Assembly: GCA_910587915.1 (NCBI GenBank) | Contig: CAJUOB010000024.1 | Span: 1 to 43,482 of the forward strand | Origin: an uncultured Muribaculaceae bacterium | GTDB lineage: Bacteria > Bacteroidota > Bacteroidia > Bacteroidales > Muribaculaceae | Direction: 5' to 3' | DNA length: 43,482 nt | Shown here: positions 17,873 to 25,580 of the stretch, one piece after another | How the letters are laid out: each line of letters starts with the position of its first letter | Numbering within the stretch: the first letter of the stretch is position 1 | The notes under the pieces: model-generated | Databases searched by the model: none | What the model saw: the letters and a program-made list of their open reading frames with translations, nothing else | What the model was told of the DNA's origin: nothing | Program-made: the position numbers and the translations under genes

Positions 17873-19582
17873 TTAGGAATTCGAAATATGGTTGTCCACA
17901 ATTGCGAGCACTTCGGCCTCGGCCTTGGCCGCCGCTTGGGCCACAGTTTCTCCACGGGCGACGAGTTCGGCTGCTTTTTCGCGATCGTTTAGCTGAGCTG
18001 CATTGATTTTCACATTAAGAAGAGCGCCACGCACAGCGGCCCTTGCAGCGAGTGCTCCAACGCCTGCATCGCTTGCCGATGCGGGATTTCCTTCAGTCGC
18101 CATTGCTTTGAGGAGTGGGAAGGATTCGAAAGCGGTTTCGAGGGTGCGGAGGGGAACTTCGGTTGCATAGAGAGTCGCTTCTTCCATGGCGCGTGCGCGT
18201 TCGGCTTTTTCGGCATCGGTGCCTTTCGGCATTCCAAATACAGCCATTATGCGGTTGAATGCTTCGGTATCTTCATCGACAAGGTGGAGCAGACGTTCCA
18301 TGAGTTCGTTGCCCTGTTCGGCATAGTTGGAGAATTCCTCCCAGCGGTCGTCCCATCCGGCCTTGTGAGCGGAAAGATTGGCAACCATTGTGCCGAGTGC
18401 TGCAGCGAGCGCACCCATGTATGCCGATATGGAGCCACCGCCGGGCGCGGGAGATTCCGATGCGGTTTCTTCGGCAAAGCGTCGGCATGTCATGCCAACG
18501 AGTTTTTCGCGGGATTCTTCGCCGGCGGCAAGCATATATTCCACCACTTTTTCGGCCGGGTCGAATGGCTTGAGTTCGTCGAGTCCCATGCTTTTTACGG
18601 CAATGCGCACGATTTCGTGTTCGGGTATGCCGAGAGAGCGCTGCTGTCGGCGCAGGAAGTACTTTCCGGCTTCGACGAGTGCCTTTTTAGGTACGAGACC
18701 GACTATCTCTGTACCGGTGACACGTATGCCACGTTCCCGGGCGGCGCGGCTCACTTCCTCGAATGCTACATGAAGGGGAGTGGCAGAGGTATCGGTGATG
18801 TTCATGGACACCTGCGCGATTCCATATTCATCGATAAACCATCCGATAGCTTTGGTACCTTTGAGTGTACCGGGTATCATCACCGGCTTTCCATTGGCAT
18901 CTTTGATCGGTTTGCCGGTGAGCTTGCCGCCTTCGCGGGCGGGGCGGCCTTTCTCGCGGACGTCGAAGGCGATGGCATTTGCTCGACGTGTCGATGTGGT
19001 GTTGAGATTGAAGTTGACGGCTATGAGGAAGTCGCGGGCGCCTACGGCTGTGGCCCCGGTACGAGCTGCCGCTTCGTCGAAAGGCCGATCGCCAAAGTCG
19101 GGCGCTTTGCCCGGAGTATTCATTTTCTCGGGTAGAGCTTCGTATTCTCCGGCACGGCATACCGCCAGATTTTTACGTTCGGGTGTGAATGCTGCGGCTT
19201 CGTAGCAATATGTAGGCACGCCAAGTTCATCGGAGATCCGCTGAGCCAGTTTGCGGGCCATTTCCGCACATTCCTCGAGGGTGACTCCCGATACGGGTAT
19301 GAGAGGCAGCACGTCGGTGGCGCCCATACGGGGGTGTGCTCCGTGGTGATGGCGCATGTCGATGAGTTCGGCAGCACGTTTCACTCCTGCAAAGGCTGCT
19401 TCGAGTACGGCGTCGGGTTCTCCTACAAATGTTACTACAGTCCGGTTAGTGGCCGCGCCGGGGTCGACATCGAGCAGTTTCACACCTTCGACGCTTTCGA
19501 TGACGTCGGTTATATTTTTGATTATTCCGAGATCGCGTCCCTCGCTGAAATTGGGCACGCATTCGATAATTTTCTTGTCCAT
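17873..19582 (-). CDS. ftcD: bifunctional glutamate formimidoyltransferase / formimino-THF cyclodeaminase FtcD
   Basis: Last step of histidine use: moves the formimino group of N-formimino-glutamate to tetrahydrofolate, releasing glutamate, then cyclises it to 5,10-methenyl-THF and ammonia. The 569-residue protein has both parts: the formiminotransferase domain from MDKKIIECVPNFSEGRD to about residue 325, and the cyclodeaminase domain starting near residue 365 with SPAPGGGSISAYMGALAAAL. The frame is open to 19798, but ATG 19582 is the family start and lies about 22 nt after the predicted transcript start of the promoter at 19609-19639. It is the first gene of the hut operon and connects it to the folate pool. 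Confidence 0.96.
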   Translation of the reverse strand: MDKKIIECVPNFSEGRDLGIIKNITDVIESVEGVKLLDVDPGAATNRTVVTFVGEPDAVLEAAFAGVKRAAELIDMRHHHGAHPRMGATDVLPLIPVSGVTLEECAEMARKLAQRISDELGVPTYCYEAAAFTPERKNLAVCRAGEYEALPEKMNTPGKAPDFGDRPFDEAAARTGATAVGARDFLIAVNFNLNTTSTRRANAIAFDVREKGRPAREGGKLTGKPIKDANGKPVMIPGTLKGTKAIGWFIDEYGIAQVSMNITDTSATPLHVAFEEVSRAARERGIRVTGTEIVGLVPKKALVEAGKYFLRRQQRSLGIPEHEIVRIAVKSMGLDELKPFDPAEKVVEYMLAAGEESREKLVGMTCRRFAEETASESPAPGGGSISAYMGALAAALGTMVANLSAHKAGWDDRWEEFSNYAEQGNELMERLLHLVDEDTEAFNRIMAVFGMPKGTDAEKAERARAMEEATLYATEVPLRTLETAFESFPLLKAMATEGNPASASDAGVGALAARAAVRGALLNVKINAAQLNDREKAAELVARGETVAQAAAKAEAEVLAIVDNHISNS

Positions 19583-19608
19583 GAAAGGCAGATAAAAGGT
19601 TAGCTCTA

Positions 19609-19639
19609 CAAAGATACTACTTTTTACCAAACAGACAAA
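19609..19639 (-). promoter_or_regulatory. promoter of the hut operon
   Basis: On the minus strand TTTG (19639-19636) is followed after 19 nt by TAtcTTTG (19616-19609). It is a full consensus match placed about 27 nt before the ftcD ATG. No obvious operator or regulator gene lies next to it. Confidence 0.75.
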
Positions 19640-19680
19640 GTACAATATATTTATGTCCCTGTTTATTCGATGATGTATGG

Positions 19681-20094
19681 TTACGATAGAATTTCGAGCA
19701 TTCTTTCTCTCAATTTTCGAAATGAATTGTAGAAAACAAGTCGTAGAAATATATATGCCATGAGAATGAATAGAGAAAGAATGGCAACAGGTGCCCATGG
19801 AGTCACTACAGTGTTGTCAGTGAGAAGATAATATGTCATTTCGATTCCGAAAAACAGCACTCCGACACACCATATGCACATGATTGCAAATACCGGCATG
19901 CTCATGCCAACCGATAGATAGGCCTCCGTACCATTTACGGCGGTATTGAGATTGACTTTGGCAACGGCTCTGAAGGAGTTGCGATAACTGTTGTTTTTCC
20001 AGACCATGAAGCTTTTCTGCCATATGTATCCCCGGAATTCTGCAGCACGGATATTTTTACGTTGGTCGCAGGCATGCAGGGTGATTGACTTCAT
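19681..20094 (-). CDS. small two-helix membrane protein of unknown function
   Basis: Not recognised. From ATG 20094 it has 137 residues: a basic, soluble N-terminal part (about 1-60, with RGYIWQKSF and WKNNSYRNSF) followed by two hydrophobic segments (roughly 66-86 and 102-122) and a basic end (FRKLRERMLEILS). The same frame stays open to a TTG at 20181 and beyond, and codon use in 20095-20181 still looks coding, so a 166-residue form starting at TTG is possible. It is the minus-strand gene just upstream of ftcD, 98 nt away, but ftcD has its own promoter. It is divergent from the beta-lactamase homologue. Confidence 0.6.
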   Translation of the reverse strand: MKSITLHACDQRKNIRAAEFRGYIWQKSFMVWKNNSYRNSFRAVAKVNLNTAVNGTEAYLSVGMSMPVFAIMCIWCVGVLFFGIEMTYYLLTDNTVVTPWAPVAILSLFILMAYIFLRLVFYNSFRKLRERMLEILS

Positions 20095-20208
20095 GAAGTC
20101 TATAATTTCTTCCGGCGATTTATCGGTGTGAAATGTGGTATTGAAAAAAGATTTCGTGGCGGAAGAAGTGATGTGATGCAAAAATAGCGAAAAGAAATGG
20201 ATTGAGTA

Positions 20209-20240
20209 CTTGGCCGATATGAGAAAAAATTGTATTTTTG
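20209..20240 (+). promoter_or_regulatory. promoter of the beta-lactamase homologue
   Basis: CTTG (20209-20212, three of four -33 bases), 20 nt spacer, then TAttTTTG (20233-20240). The ATG is 27 nt downstream at 20268, which rejects the longer frame starting at 20238, since that start lies inside the promoter. Confidence 0.65.
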
Positions 20241-20267
20241 GCTTCTGTACTAACTGATATTCCGCAT

Positions 20268-21434
20268 ATGTTGTATCGTATTCTGTTATCTGTTTTTTGT
20301 TTTGGAGCTACATTGGCTGCTATTGGCGCTGAGTCGCTTGAAACCCGTATATCGTCGGTTGTCGGAGACGACAATATTGGAGTGGCCGTGATAACGGCAT
20401 GGGGCGATACTGTGAGTGTGAATGGCGATAAGCCTTTCGAGCTGCAGAGTGTCGTGAAGTTTCATCAGGCACTGGCAATGGCCAAGACAATGACGGCATC
20501 GGAAATGCTGAATACTAAAGTGACATATGATGCTTCGGATCTGAAGGCGGGTACATGGAGCCCTTTACGCGCTGTCAATAAAGATGGTGGAACGGCAGAT
20601 CTATCGACGTTGCTCTATTATTCGCTCCGGATGAGTGATAATAATGCCGCAGATATTTTATTTGACCGATTTCTTTCGCCTGTGCAGGTGGACAGTCTGC
20701 TACGTTCGGGCACACCTGCCAAAAATTTCGGCATAGCAAGAACTGAGGATGACATGCACAAGGACCAACGGATGTCGGCCGATAACTGGAGTACTCCGCT
20801 GGATTGCGCCGGGCTATTCAACTATGCATTTGCCGAAGATACAACTGCGTCGATAGCCGCTTTAAGGGCTGTGATGGCTTCGGAGTCGGCATTTGGAAAG
20901 TCGAGGCTTGTGAAGGGTATCGGCAATGGAACGGTGTTCAATAAGACTGGAACCGGTTTTGAAAAAGACGGTAAGGTTTCGGCGTTGAACGATGCGGCCT
21001 TCGTGTATTTTCCACATTCGACCGGTGGTTTCTGGCATTATAGCATAGCTGTATTTGCTGCCGATTGTGCAGTAGAGGAGACAGAAGCGAAAATCGCTGA
21101 AATATCTGAAATAGTGTGGTCGTACCATGTGATGCGAGCTAATGATATAGCTCTGAATTCGATGTCCGTCGGGGGGATGTCGTCGGGACGGGCACAGCAA
21201 GCCGGATCCGATGGTGAGGTAGGCATCGGACATATACTTGGAGCTGCAGCATTGGCCGCAATAGTTGTAGATGAGATTGTGAACCGTGTTAACGAATATA
21301 ACAGCAGTTATTCTGATGATAGTAATTCGGGGAGTTCGGGCAGTAAGGCTTCGTACGGCAATCCTGGCCGTTCAAAATCTAGCAGTCCGGGAAGCCGCAG
21401 CACCTCTCAGAGACGTCGAGGCAATAGAAAATAA
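20268..21434 (+). CDS. class A (subclass A2-like) beta-lactamase homologue with C-terminal extension
   Basis: A 388-residue exported serine hydrolase. A Sec signal peptide (about residues 1-21, ending AAIGA) precedes a complete class A active site: S61-x-x-K64 in SVVKFH, S123-D-N125, a glutamate in the TEDDM loop (E160, position of the deacylating E166 in the CfxA/CblA style) and K226-T-G228. SVVKFH and the TExxM loop resemble the Bacteroidetes cephalosporinases CfxA and CblA. After the catalytic domain comes an extra part of about 75 residues: a Gly/Ala/Ile-rich hydrophobic stretch (about 317-335), then a Ser/Gly-rich tail ending in QRRRGNRK. CfxA and CblA lack such a tail. It may hydrolyse beta-lactams or a wall-related substrate. 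Confidence 0.85.
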   Translation: MLYRILLSVFCFGATLAAIGAESLETRISSVVGDDNIGVAVITAWGDTVSVNGDKPFELQSVVKFHQALAMAKTMTASEMLNTKVTYDASDLKAGTWSPLRAVNKDGGTADLSTLLYYSLRMSDNNAADILFDRFLSPVQVDSLLRSGTPAKNFGIARTEDDMHKDQRMSADNWSTPLDCAGLFNYAFAEDTTASIAALRAVMASESAFGKSRLVKGIGNGTVFNKTGTGFEKDGKVSALNDAAFVYFPHSTGGFWHYSIAVFAADCAVEETEAKIAEISEIVWSYHVMRANDIALNSMSVGGMSSGRAQQAGSDGEVGIGHILGAAALAAIVVDEIVNRVNEYNSSYSDDSNSGSSGSKASYGNPGRSKSSSPGSRSTSQRRRGNRK

Positions 21435-21440
21435 GACTAA

Positions 21441-21601
21441 GAGAGTGTTTGAATTTAACTTAATGATATCTTTGGTGTAAAAACGGCCTCTTCCGAGCTT
21501 TCATTCAGTCGTTATGGAACCCCATAACTCTTTCACTCAATCTCAGAATATGCTCGCTTTTCCAACCTAATTATAAACATCAGTTAAATCCAAACACACT
21601 C
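21441..21601. mobile_element. MITE-like element with 20-21 bp inverted ends and TAA duplication
   Basis: The left end (21440-21460) and the inverted right end (21582-21602) match at 19 of 21 positions. The outermost 161 bp run from GAGAGTGTTTG to CAAACACACTC and are flanked on both sides by TAA (21438-21440 and 21602-21604), as expected for a 3-bp target duplication. Inside there is no gene. GTTATGG (21511-21517) and CCATAAC (21522-21528) form a hairpin. It fills the gap between the convergent beta-lactamase and cyclo-ligase genes. Ends and TNA-type duplication suggest mobilisation by an IS5-like transposase elsewhere, which is inference. Confidence 0.7.
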
Positions 21602-21613
21602 TAAGACAATGTA

Positions 21614-22183
21614 TCAGCGGCGTCGGCCACGTAGTACATCGTGTCCGTCGGCCACCACGAAGTGTACGGGGATATCGTGCTCTTCAGGCTCGATTTGGTC
21701 GAATAGCTGGAAGTCATAGCACACGCCTATTGTGACAGCGCTGGAGCGAGACAGCAAGCGGTCGTAGTATCCTTTTCCGCGTCCGATACGGTTGCCCTGA
21801 CGGTCGTAAGCCACGGCCGGGACAATGACGAGGTCGATTTCTGATATGTCGACAGTGTCATCTCCGTCGGGTTCCTCTATGTGGAAGGCTCCGAGATGCA
21901 CCCGTGAACGCTCGTAGGGGAGGATCTCGAGGTCGAGTCCATTGACGCGTGGAAGGAAAAACTGTTTATCAGGGTCGGATGCGAAAGAGTCCATGAATTC
22001 CCTTGTCGAAACCTCGTCGGGCAAGGAATTATAGAGCAAAATTTTGTGCGCTACCATAAATGCGGCCATAGAGCGCACGGTGTCGAACACTCGTGCGGCG
22101 GCGGCAGCCCGCTCAGCATGTGTGAGCATGCTTTTGCATGCCCTCACACGGCTTCGTATGTCTTCTTTTGTCAATTGATTCAT
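21614..22183 (-). CDS. 5-formyltetrahydrofolate cyclo-ligase
   Basis: Converts 5-formyl-THF to 5,10-methenyl-THF with ATP, rescuing the folate pool. The 189-residue protein has the family's ATP/phosphate motif GRGKGYYDRLL at 134-144, plus YNSLPDEVST and the FLPRV segment. The start overlaps the stop of the S41 protease gene by 4 nt, so it is translated from that transcript. FtcD, encoded in the nearby hut operon, makes the same methenyl-THF product, but the two genes are in different transcripts. Confidence 0.93.
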   Translation of the reverse strand: MNQLTKEDIRSRVRACKSMLTHAERAAAAARVFDTVRSMAAFMVAHKILLYNSLPDEVSTREFMDSFASDPDKQFFLPRVNGLDLEILPYERSRVHLGAFHIEEPDGDDTVDISEIDLVIVPAVAYDRQGNRIGRGKGYYDRLLSRSSAVTIGVCYDFQLFDQIEPEEHDIPVHFVVADGHDVLRGRRR

Positions 22184-23823
22184 TTTTCGGCGTTGTTCTT
22201 ATCGCTGAGAGGGAAGTCGGCACCGCCTGCAGCAAGTTGGCGGAGAGCTTCCTGGACAACCGGATCGGTCTGGTTGACAACTTCGAAATAGCCGTCGAGC
22301 CCGAGGATGTCGCGTGCTATCAGCGCTTTTATCTGATTAACAATCAATGGCGCCGAAATGTTGATGTAGTACCAGCGAGGTGCTATTCCACCTTTAGTGC
22401 TCGCATAGTTGACAAAAGATTGCAGAAGAACGTAGTCGGCAGGCAGGCGCGATAGCATGTCGGCCGTGTTTTCGCTTTCGTTGAGACGGTCGCGGTTGAG
22501 GTCGGCATACTCATAAGCGAATTTGCGAAGCATGCCGGCGTTTGCGACCTTAATGTAGTAATTGGTGACGCCTGTGGTGTCGGAAGGAATGAAAATGTCG
22601 GGAATAATACCGCCGCTTCCATATACCAGACGACCTGTAGTGGTATGGAATATCTGTGTGGAATCGACCTTGATACTGTCGGCTGAGAATATCTCGCCCC
22701 GGTTGTAGCGGTCGTATACCTCCACTTCGTAGTCCATGCTGTGGCCCGGTGTGTAGCTTTTCTGTATGCAACGTCCCGACGGGGTGTAGTAGCGCTGTAC
22801 GGTGAGGCGGAATTCGCTTGAGTCGGGCAATTCGAAAGGCTGCTGTACAAGACCTTTTCCGAAAGTGCGTCGTCCTATGACCAGACCGCGGTCGTTGTCC
22901 TGGATCGCACCGGATAGAATCTCGCTGGAACTTGCCGAGAATTCATCGACGAGGACAACAAGTTTTTCCGATCGGAAATCGCCACTGCCATCAGCATAGA
23001 TGGTGCGGTTGTCGGCCATTGAACGTCCTTTAGTTGAGACTATTATCTGTTCGGGCGAGAGGAATTCGTTTGCCACTCGTACGGCTGGGAGCATGTAGCC
23101 ACCACCATTGCCACGGAGATCGAGGATGAATGAATTGGCACCGAGATACCGTAGCTGCATAAGTGTGGTAAGCGCTTCGGCATAGGTATTGTCGGAGAAT
23201 TTGCTCAGACGGAGATATCCGGTGCTGTCGTTTATCATGTAGGATGCATCGATCGGGGACACCGGGACTTCGCCACGTGTGAGCTTGTAGGTGATTGGCG
23301 CGGGTGCATTGTGGCGTTTGACGGTAACTTCTACGGGCGTTCCTTCCGGGCCGCGTAGACGGCTGAATACATCGCTTTCGGTCACTCCCACACCGGCGAT
23401 ATTGTCGCCGTCGACTGCTACTATGCGGTCACCGGCCAGGAGTCCGGCTTCTTCGGCCGCTCCGCCGTTTATGACTTCGAGCACGTAGATTGTATCGTTT
23501 ATAATCTGGAAAGATACACCGATGCCGTAGAATGATCCTTCGAGGTCGCGGTTGGCCGCTAATCTGTCTTCTCGCGGTATGTAGGCAGAATGCGGGTCGA
23601 GATTACGTAGCAGTTCCGGCAGGGTGAGTTCCACCAGACTGTCGGCCGATACGTCGTCGACATAGTATTGCTGAATGATTTCAAATACCTGGTCGAGTTT
23701 CTGACGGCCGGCACGTGTGCTGTCGTGGCGTGCAAGGTATGTGCCGGCAAGAATACCGGCTACAAGAAAAAGAGCTGCCGTTACGGGCAGCCACAACATG
23801 TATTTACGCTGATTGTCGTTCAT
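22180..23823 (-). CDS. S41 family C-terminal processing protease (CtpA/Prc-like)
   Basis: A periplasmic, membrane-anchored serine protease of 547 residues. An N-terminal helix (about 10-30) anchors it. A PDZ domain (about 95-180, with GVSFQIINDTIYV and GLLAGDRIVAVDG) precedes the S41 core. The catalytic serine lies in SASSSEI (residues 298-300) and the lysine is K323 in TFGKGLVQ. The frame runs upstream to 23949, but ATG 23823 is right before the anchor and overlaps the dCMP deaminase stop by 4 nt. It may process C-termini of envelope proteins. Its target is unknown. Confidence 0.93.
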   Translation of the reverse strand: MNDNQRKYMLWLPVTAALFLVAGILAGTYLARHDSTRAGRQKLDQVFEIIQQYYVDDVSADSLVELTLPELLRNLDPHSAYIPREDRLAANRDLEGSFYGIGVSFQIINDTIYVLEVINGGAAEEAGLLAGDRIVAVDGDNIAGVGVTESDVFSRLRGPEGTPVEVTVKRHNAPAPITYKLTRGEVPVSPIDASYMINDSTGYLRLSKFSDNTYAEALTTLMQLRYLGANSFILDLRGNGGGYMLPAVRVANEFLSPEQIIVSTKGRSMADNRTIYADGSGDFRSEKLVVLVDEFSASSSEILSGAIQDNDRGLVIGRRTFGKGLVQQPFELPDSSEFRLTVQRYYTPSGRCIQKSYTPGHSMDYEVEVYDRYNRGEIFSADSIKVDSTQIFHTTTGRLVYGSGGIIPDIFIPSDTTGVTNYYIKVANAGMLRKFAYEYADLNRDRLNESENTADMLSRLPADYVLLQSFVNYASTKGGIAPRWYYINISAPLIVNQIKALIARDILGLDGYFEVVNQTDPVVQEALRQLAAGGADFPLSDKNNAEK

Positions 23824-24254
23824 TGCAGTTCGGTTATGTGTACACATTCGACTCCGGCACGTTTCAGGAGATCGATGCCGTCGCAGAGACGGTAAAGATC
23901 GTTGAACACCACACGCCTTATGCCCGACTGAATGATGAGTTTTGCGCATTCAACACATGGCGATGCGGTGACGTAGAGTGTGGAGTCCTCGCTCGAATTG
24001 TTGCTGCGTGCCACTTTTGTAATTGCATTGGCTTCGGCATGAAGGACATATGGCTTTGTTGTGCCGTCGGTATCCTCGCATACGTTTTCGAAGCCGGCGG
24101 GTGTGCCATTGTATCCGTCGGATATAATCATTTTGTCCTTGACGAGTATTGCTCCTACCTTGCGTCGCTCGCAGTATGAGTTTTCCGCCCATATCTGAGC
24201 CATACGCAGATAGCTTTTGTCGAGAACTTCCTGTTTATCGGTGTGGTTGTTCAT
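23820..24254 (-). CDS. dCMP deaminase family protein (ComEB-like)
   Basis: A 144-residue zinc deaminase. The zinc and proton-shuttle residues are H72-A-E74 in LHAEANAIT and the pair C100/C103 in PCVECAK. Such enzymes turn dCMP into dUMP, feeding dTMP synthesis. The ComEB group also includes a competence-operon member with no known transport role. The gene ends in a 4-nt overlap with the S41 protease gene and starts 26 nt after the C45-type hydrolase gene. Confidence 0.93.
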   Translation of the reverse strand: MNNHTDKQEVLDKSYLRMAQIWAENSYCERRKVGAILVKDKMIISDGYNGTPAGFENVCEDTDGTTKPYVLHAEANAITKVARSNNSSEDSTLYVTASPCVECAKLIIQSGIRRVVFNDLYRLCDGIDLLKRAGVECVHITELQ

Positions 24255-24280
24255 GAAACAAAGGTAGCAAAAAAATTGAA

Positions 24281-25366
24281 TCAGCGCAAATTTGCGCCTT
24301 TAGCATAGTTTTCGAGTGAAATATTGTATTCCGATTCGAGAATTGGTCGGAGTGCGTCGAGGTGTATATATTTTACTCCATTGCCGCGTACTACGGGGAA
24401 CACCTCGGCCATTCGTGCGCTTGCTTCAAGCCCGGCGGTTGAATAAGCGCCGTGGGGGCTGTTGGGGCCAGCTTCATATGGGATCTCGGTGAGTGTGACC
24501 GGTATTGTGTGCGAGCAGGGAGGGTAGGCGACATTGGCCCACATCATGGTTTTTGCGGGCGTCTCGCCGGGCAATATGCCTTCGATTGCTATTGAAGCGG
24601 TGGATGAATGTCGGGGCACGAAGTCCTGATCGATCGTCCAGCTATCGCCTATCTCGAGAGCATTGTATCCAAGCAGTGAGTTGAAGAAAGAACGACTGAC
24701 GCCATCGGTAAGTGAAGCCGGGGTGATGCTGCCGGTAGCTATTTCGGCTGCAAGAAGAGCTTCGACGTTGGCGTGGCGTATATATCCCATGCCTTTGTCG
24801 GGTGTGCCACTGTATGCGTAGTTGGTGCGTATCATCACTCCGTCGGGAGCATCGGCAAGATTGAAGCGGGTATAGCCGTTGTCGTCGGTTTCGAAGTAGG
24901 CTCCGTCGCCATTTGCATCTATTACACCGAAGTCAGTTCTGACGCCCATGGGGCGGGGCAGGGCATCGAGCATGGTGGCAAAGTCGTCGACGGTGGCGCA
25001 TGTGGCGAGAGCTTGTGCCATAACGACTCCTTCCCGGTCGATCCACTCGGGCGAATTGGCTGGCAGATTGTAGGCCACGGTGTTCATTATGGCAAAGCCT
25101 GCGTCGTTCATTCCCATCCATGCTTCATCGAGCATGAGGCTGTCGGCTCCGTTGAACAGTCCGACAAATCCGTATTTTCTTCCGGCTTCAGGGTTGGCTT
25201 CAACTCTGTAGAGGAAATTATTGGTAGCCGAAGTGTCGCGGTGCTTCCACAATATCGGCCGCCCCGATACAGTGGCCTTACCCGATGCGATAAGCGAAGT
25301 ACACCCCATAGCCGAGGCGAAAGTTGTCAGCAAGGCAGCGCAAAGGGTGATTATGTGAAGATTCAT
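24281..25366 (-). CDS. exported C45-type linear amide hydrolase (Ntn family)
   Basis: A 361-residue protein with a hydrophobic N-terminal signal (residues 1-19, ...TTFASA) followed by MGCTSLIASGKATVSGRPILWKHRD. Cys22 is placed like the N-terminal nucleophile of choloylglycine hydrolase/acyl-transferase (C45/C59-like) enzymes, where CTS/CTT-x-x and GRPILWKNRD-like patterns are typical. These enzymes cut linear amides or transfer acyl chains; the substrate is unknown and bile-salt hydrolysis cannot be claimed. Cys22 could also be read as a weak lipobox (AMGC), which would conflict with a catalytic role. It is the first gene of a minus-strand run with the dCMP deaminase, S41 protease and cyclo-ligase. 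Confidence 0.75.
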   Translation of the reverse strand: MNLHIITLCAALLTTFASAMGCTSLIASGKATVSGRPILWKHRDTSATNNFLYRVEANPEAGRKYGFVGLFNGADSLMLDEAWMGMNDAGFAIMNTVAYNLPANSPEWIDREGVVMAQALATCATVDDFATMLDALPRPMGVRTDFGVIDANGDGAYFETDDNGYTRFNLADAPDGVMIRTNYAYSGTPDKGMGYIRHANVEALLAAEIATGSITPASLTDGVSRSFFNSLLGYNALEIGDSWTIDQDFVPRHSSTASIAIEGILPGETPAKTMMWANVAYPPCSHTIPVTLTEIPYEAGPNSPHGAYSTAGLEASARMAEVFPVVRGNGVKYIHLDALRPILESEYNISLENYAKGANLR

Positions 25367-25430
25367 ATGACTTATATTCGTTTTTTAGGTATTTGTATAT
25401 ATTGTGGCGTGGCGATAAGGAGATGATTGA

Positions 25431-25442
25431 GAGTGTGTTTGG
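25431..25442 (+). repeat. single copy of the MITE terminal motif
   Basis: GAGTGTGTTTGG is identical to the first 12 bases of the right inverted end of the MITE-like element at 21441-21601. No inverted partner was found within the surrounding 214-nt gap (25367-25580), so this may be a decayed end or coincidence. Confidence 0.35.
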
Positions 25443-25555
25443 GTTTTGAAAACTTGGGCTGCTCTTCAAGATTTATAGTATCGAAAGAAGTGGCAGGACG
25501 TCCTCTTTTTAGTCTGAAATATTGTTATATTAGATAGGGGAGATTTGACTTTTTG

Positions 25556-25563
25556 CAAAGATA
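25556..25563 (-). promoter_or_regulatory. possible promoter of the C45 hydrolase gene run
   Basis: TAtcTTTG on the minus strand (25563-25556) lies in the 214-nt gap between recQ and the hydrolase gene. The -33 region has only TCTG (25585-25582), with an 18-nt spacer, so this is a weak call. The rest of the gap shows nothing but AT-rich sequence and the 12-nt repeat at 25431. Confidence 0.35.
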
Positions 25564-25580
25564 TGAAATAAATCCGGAAA

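Noticed and set aside
19583..19798. Upstream extension of ftcD frame (72 extra codons)
   Set aside because: The family start is MDKKIIECVPNFSEG at 19582, and the consensus promoter 19609-19639 lies inside the extension.
20179..20186. A minus-strand -7 box in front of the small membrane protein gene
   Set aside because: TATTTTTG is present but no -33 box lies at 19-22 nt; kept only as a remark since it would exclude the TTG start at 20181.
22138..22455. Antisense frames over the S41 protease, hut and other genes
   Set aside because: They arise from the biased third codon position of the real genes; none has family motifs or a promoter.
23824..23949. Upstream extension of the S41 protease frame
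   Set aside because: It overlaps the conserved dCMP deaminase gene; the ATG at 23823 directly precedes the membrane anchor.
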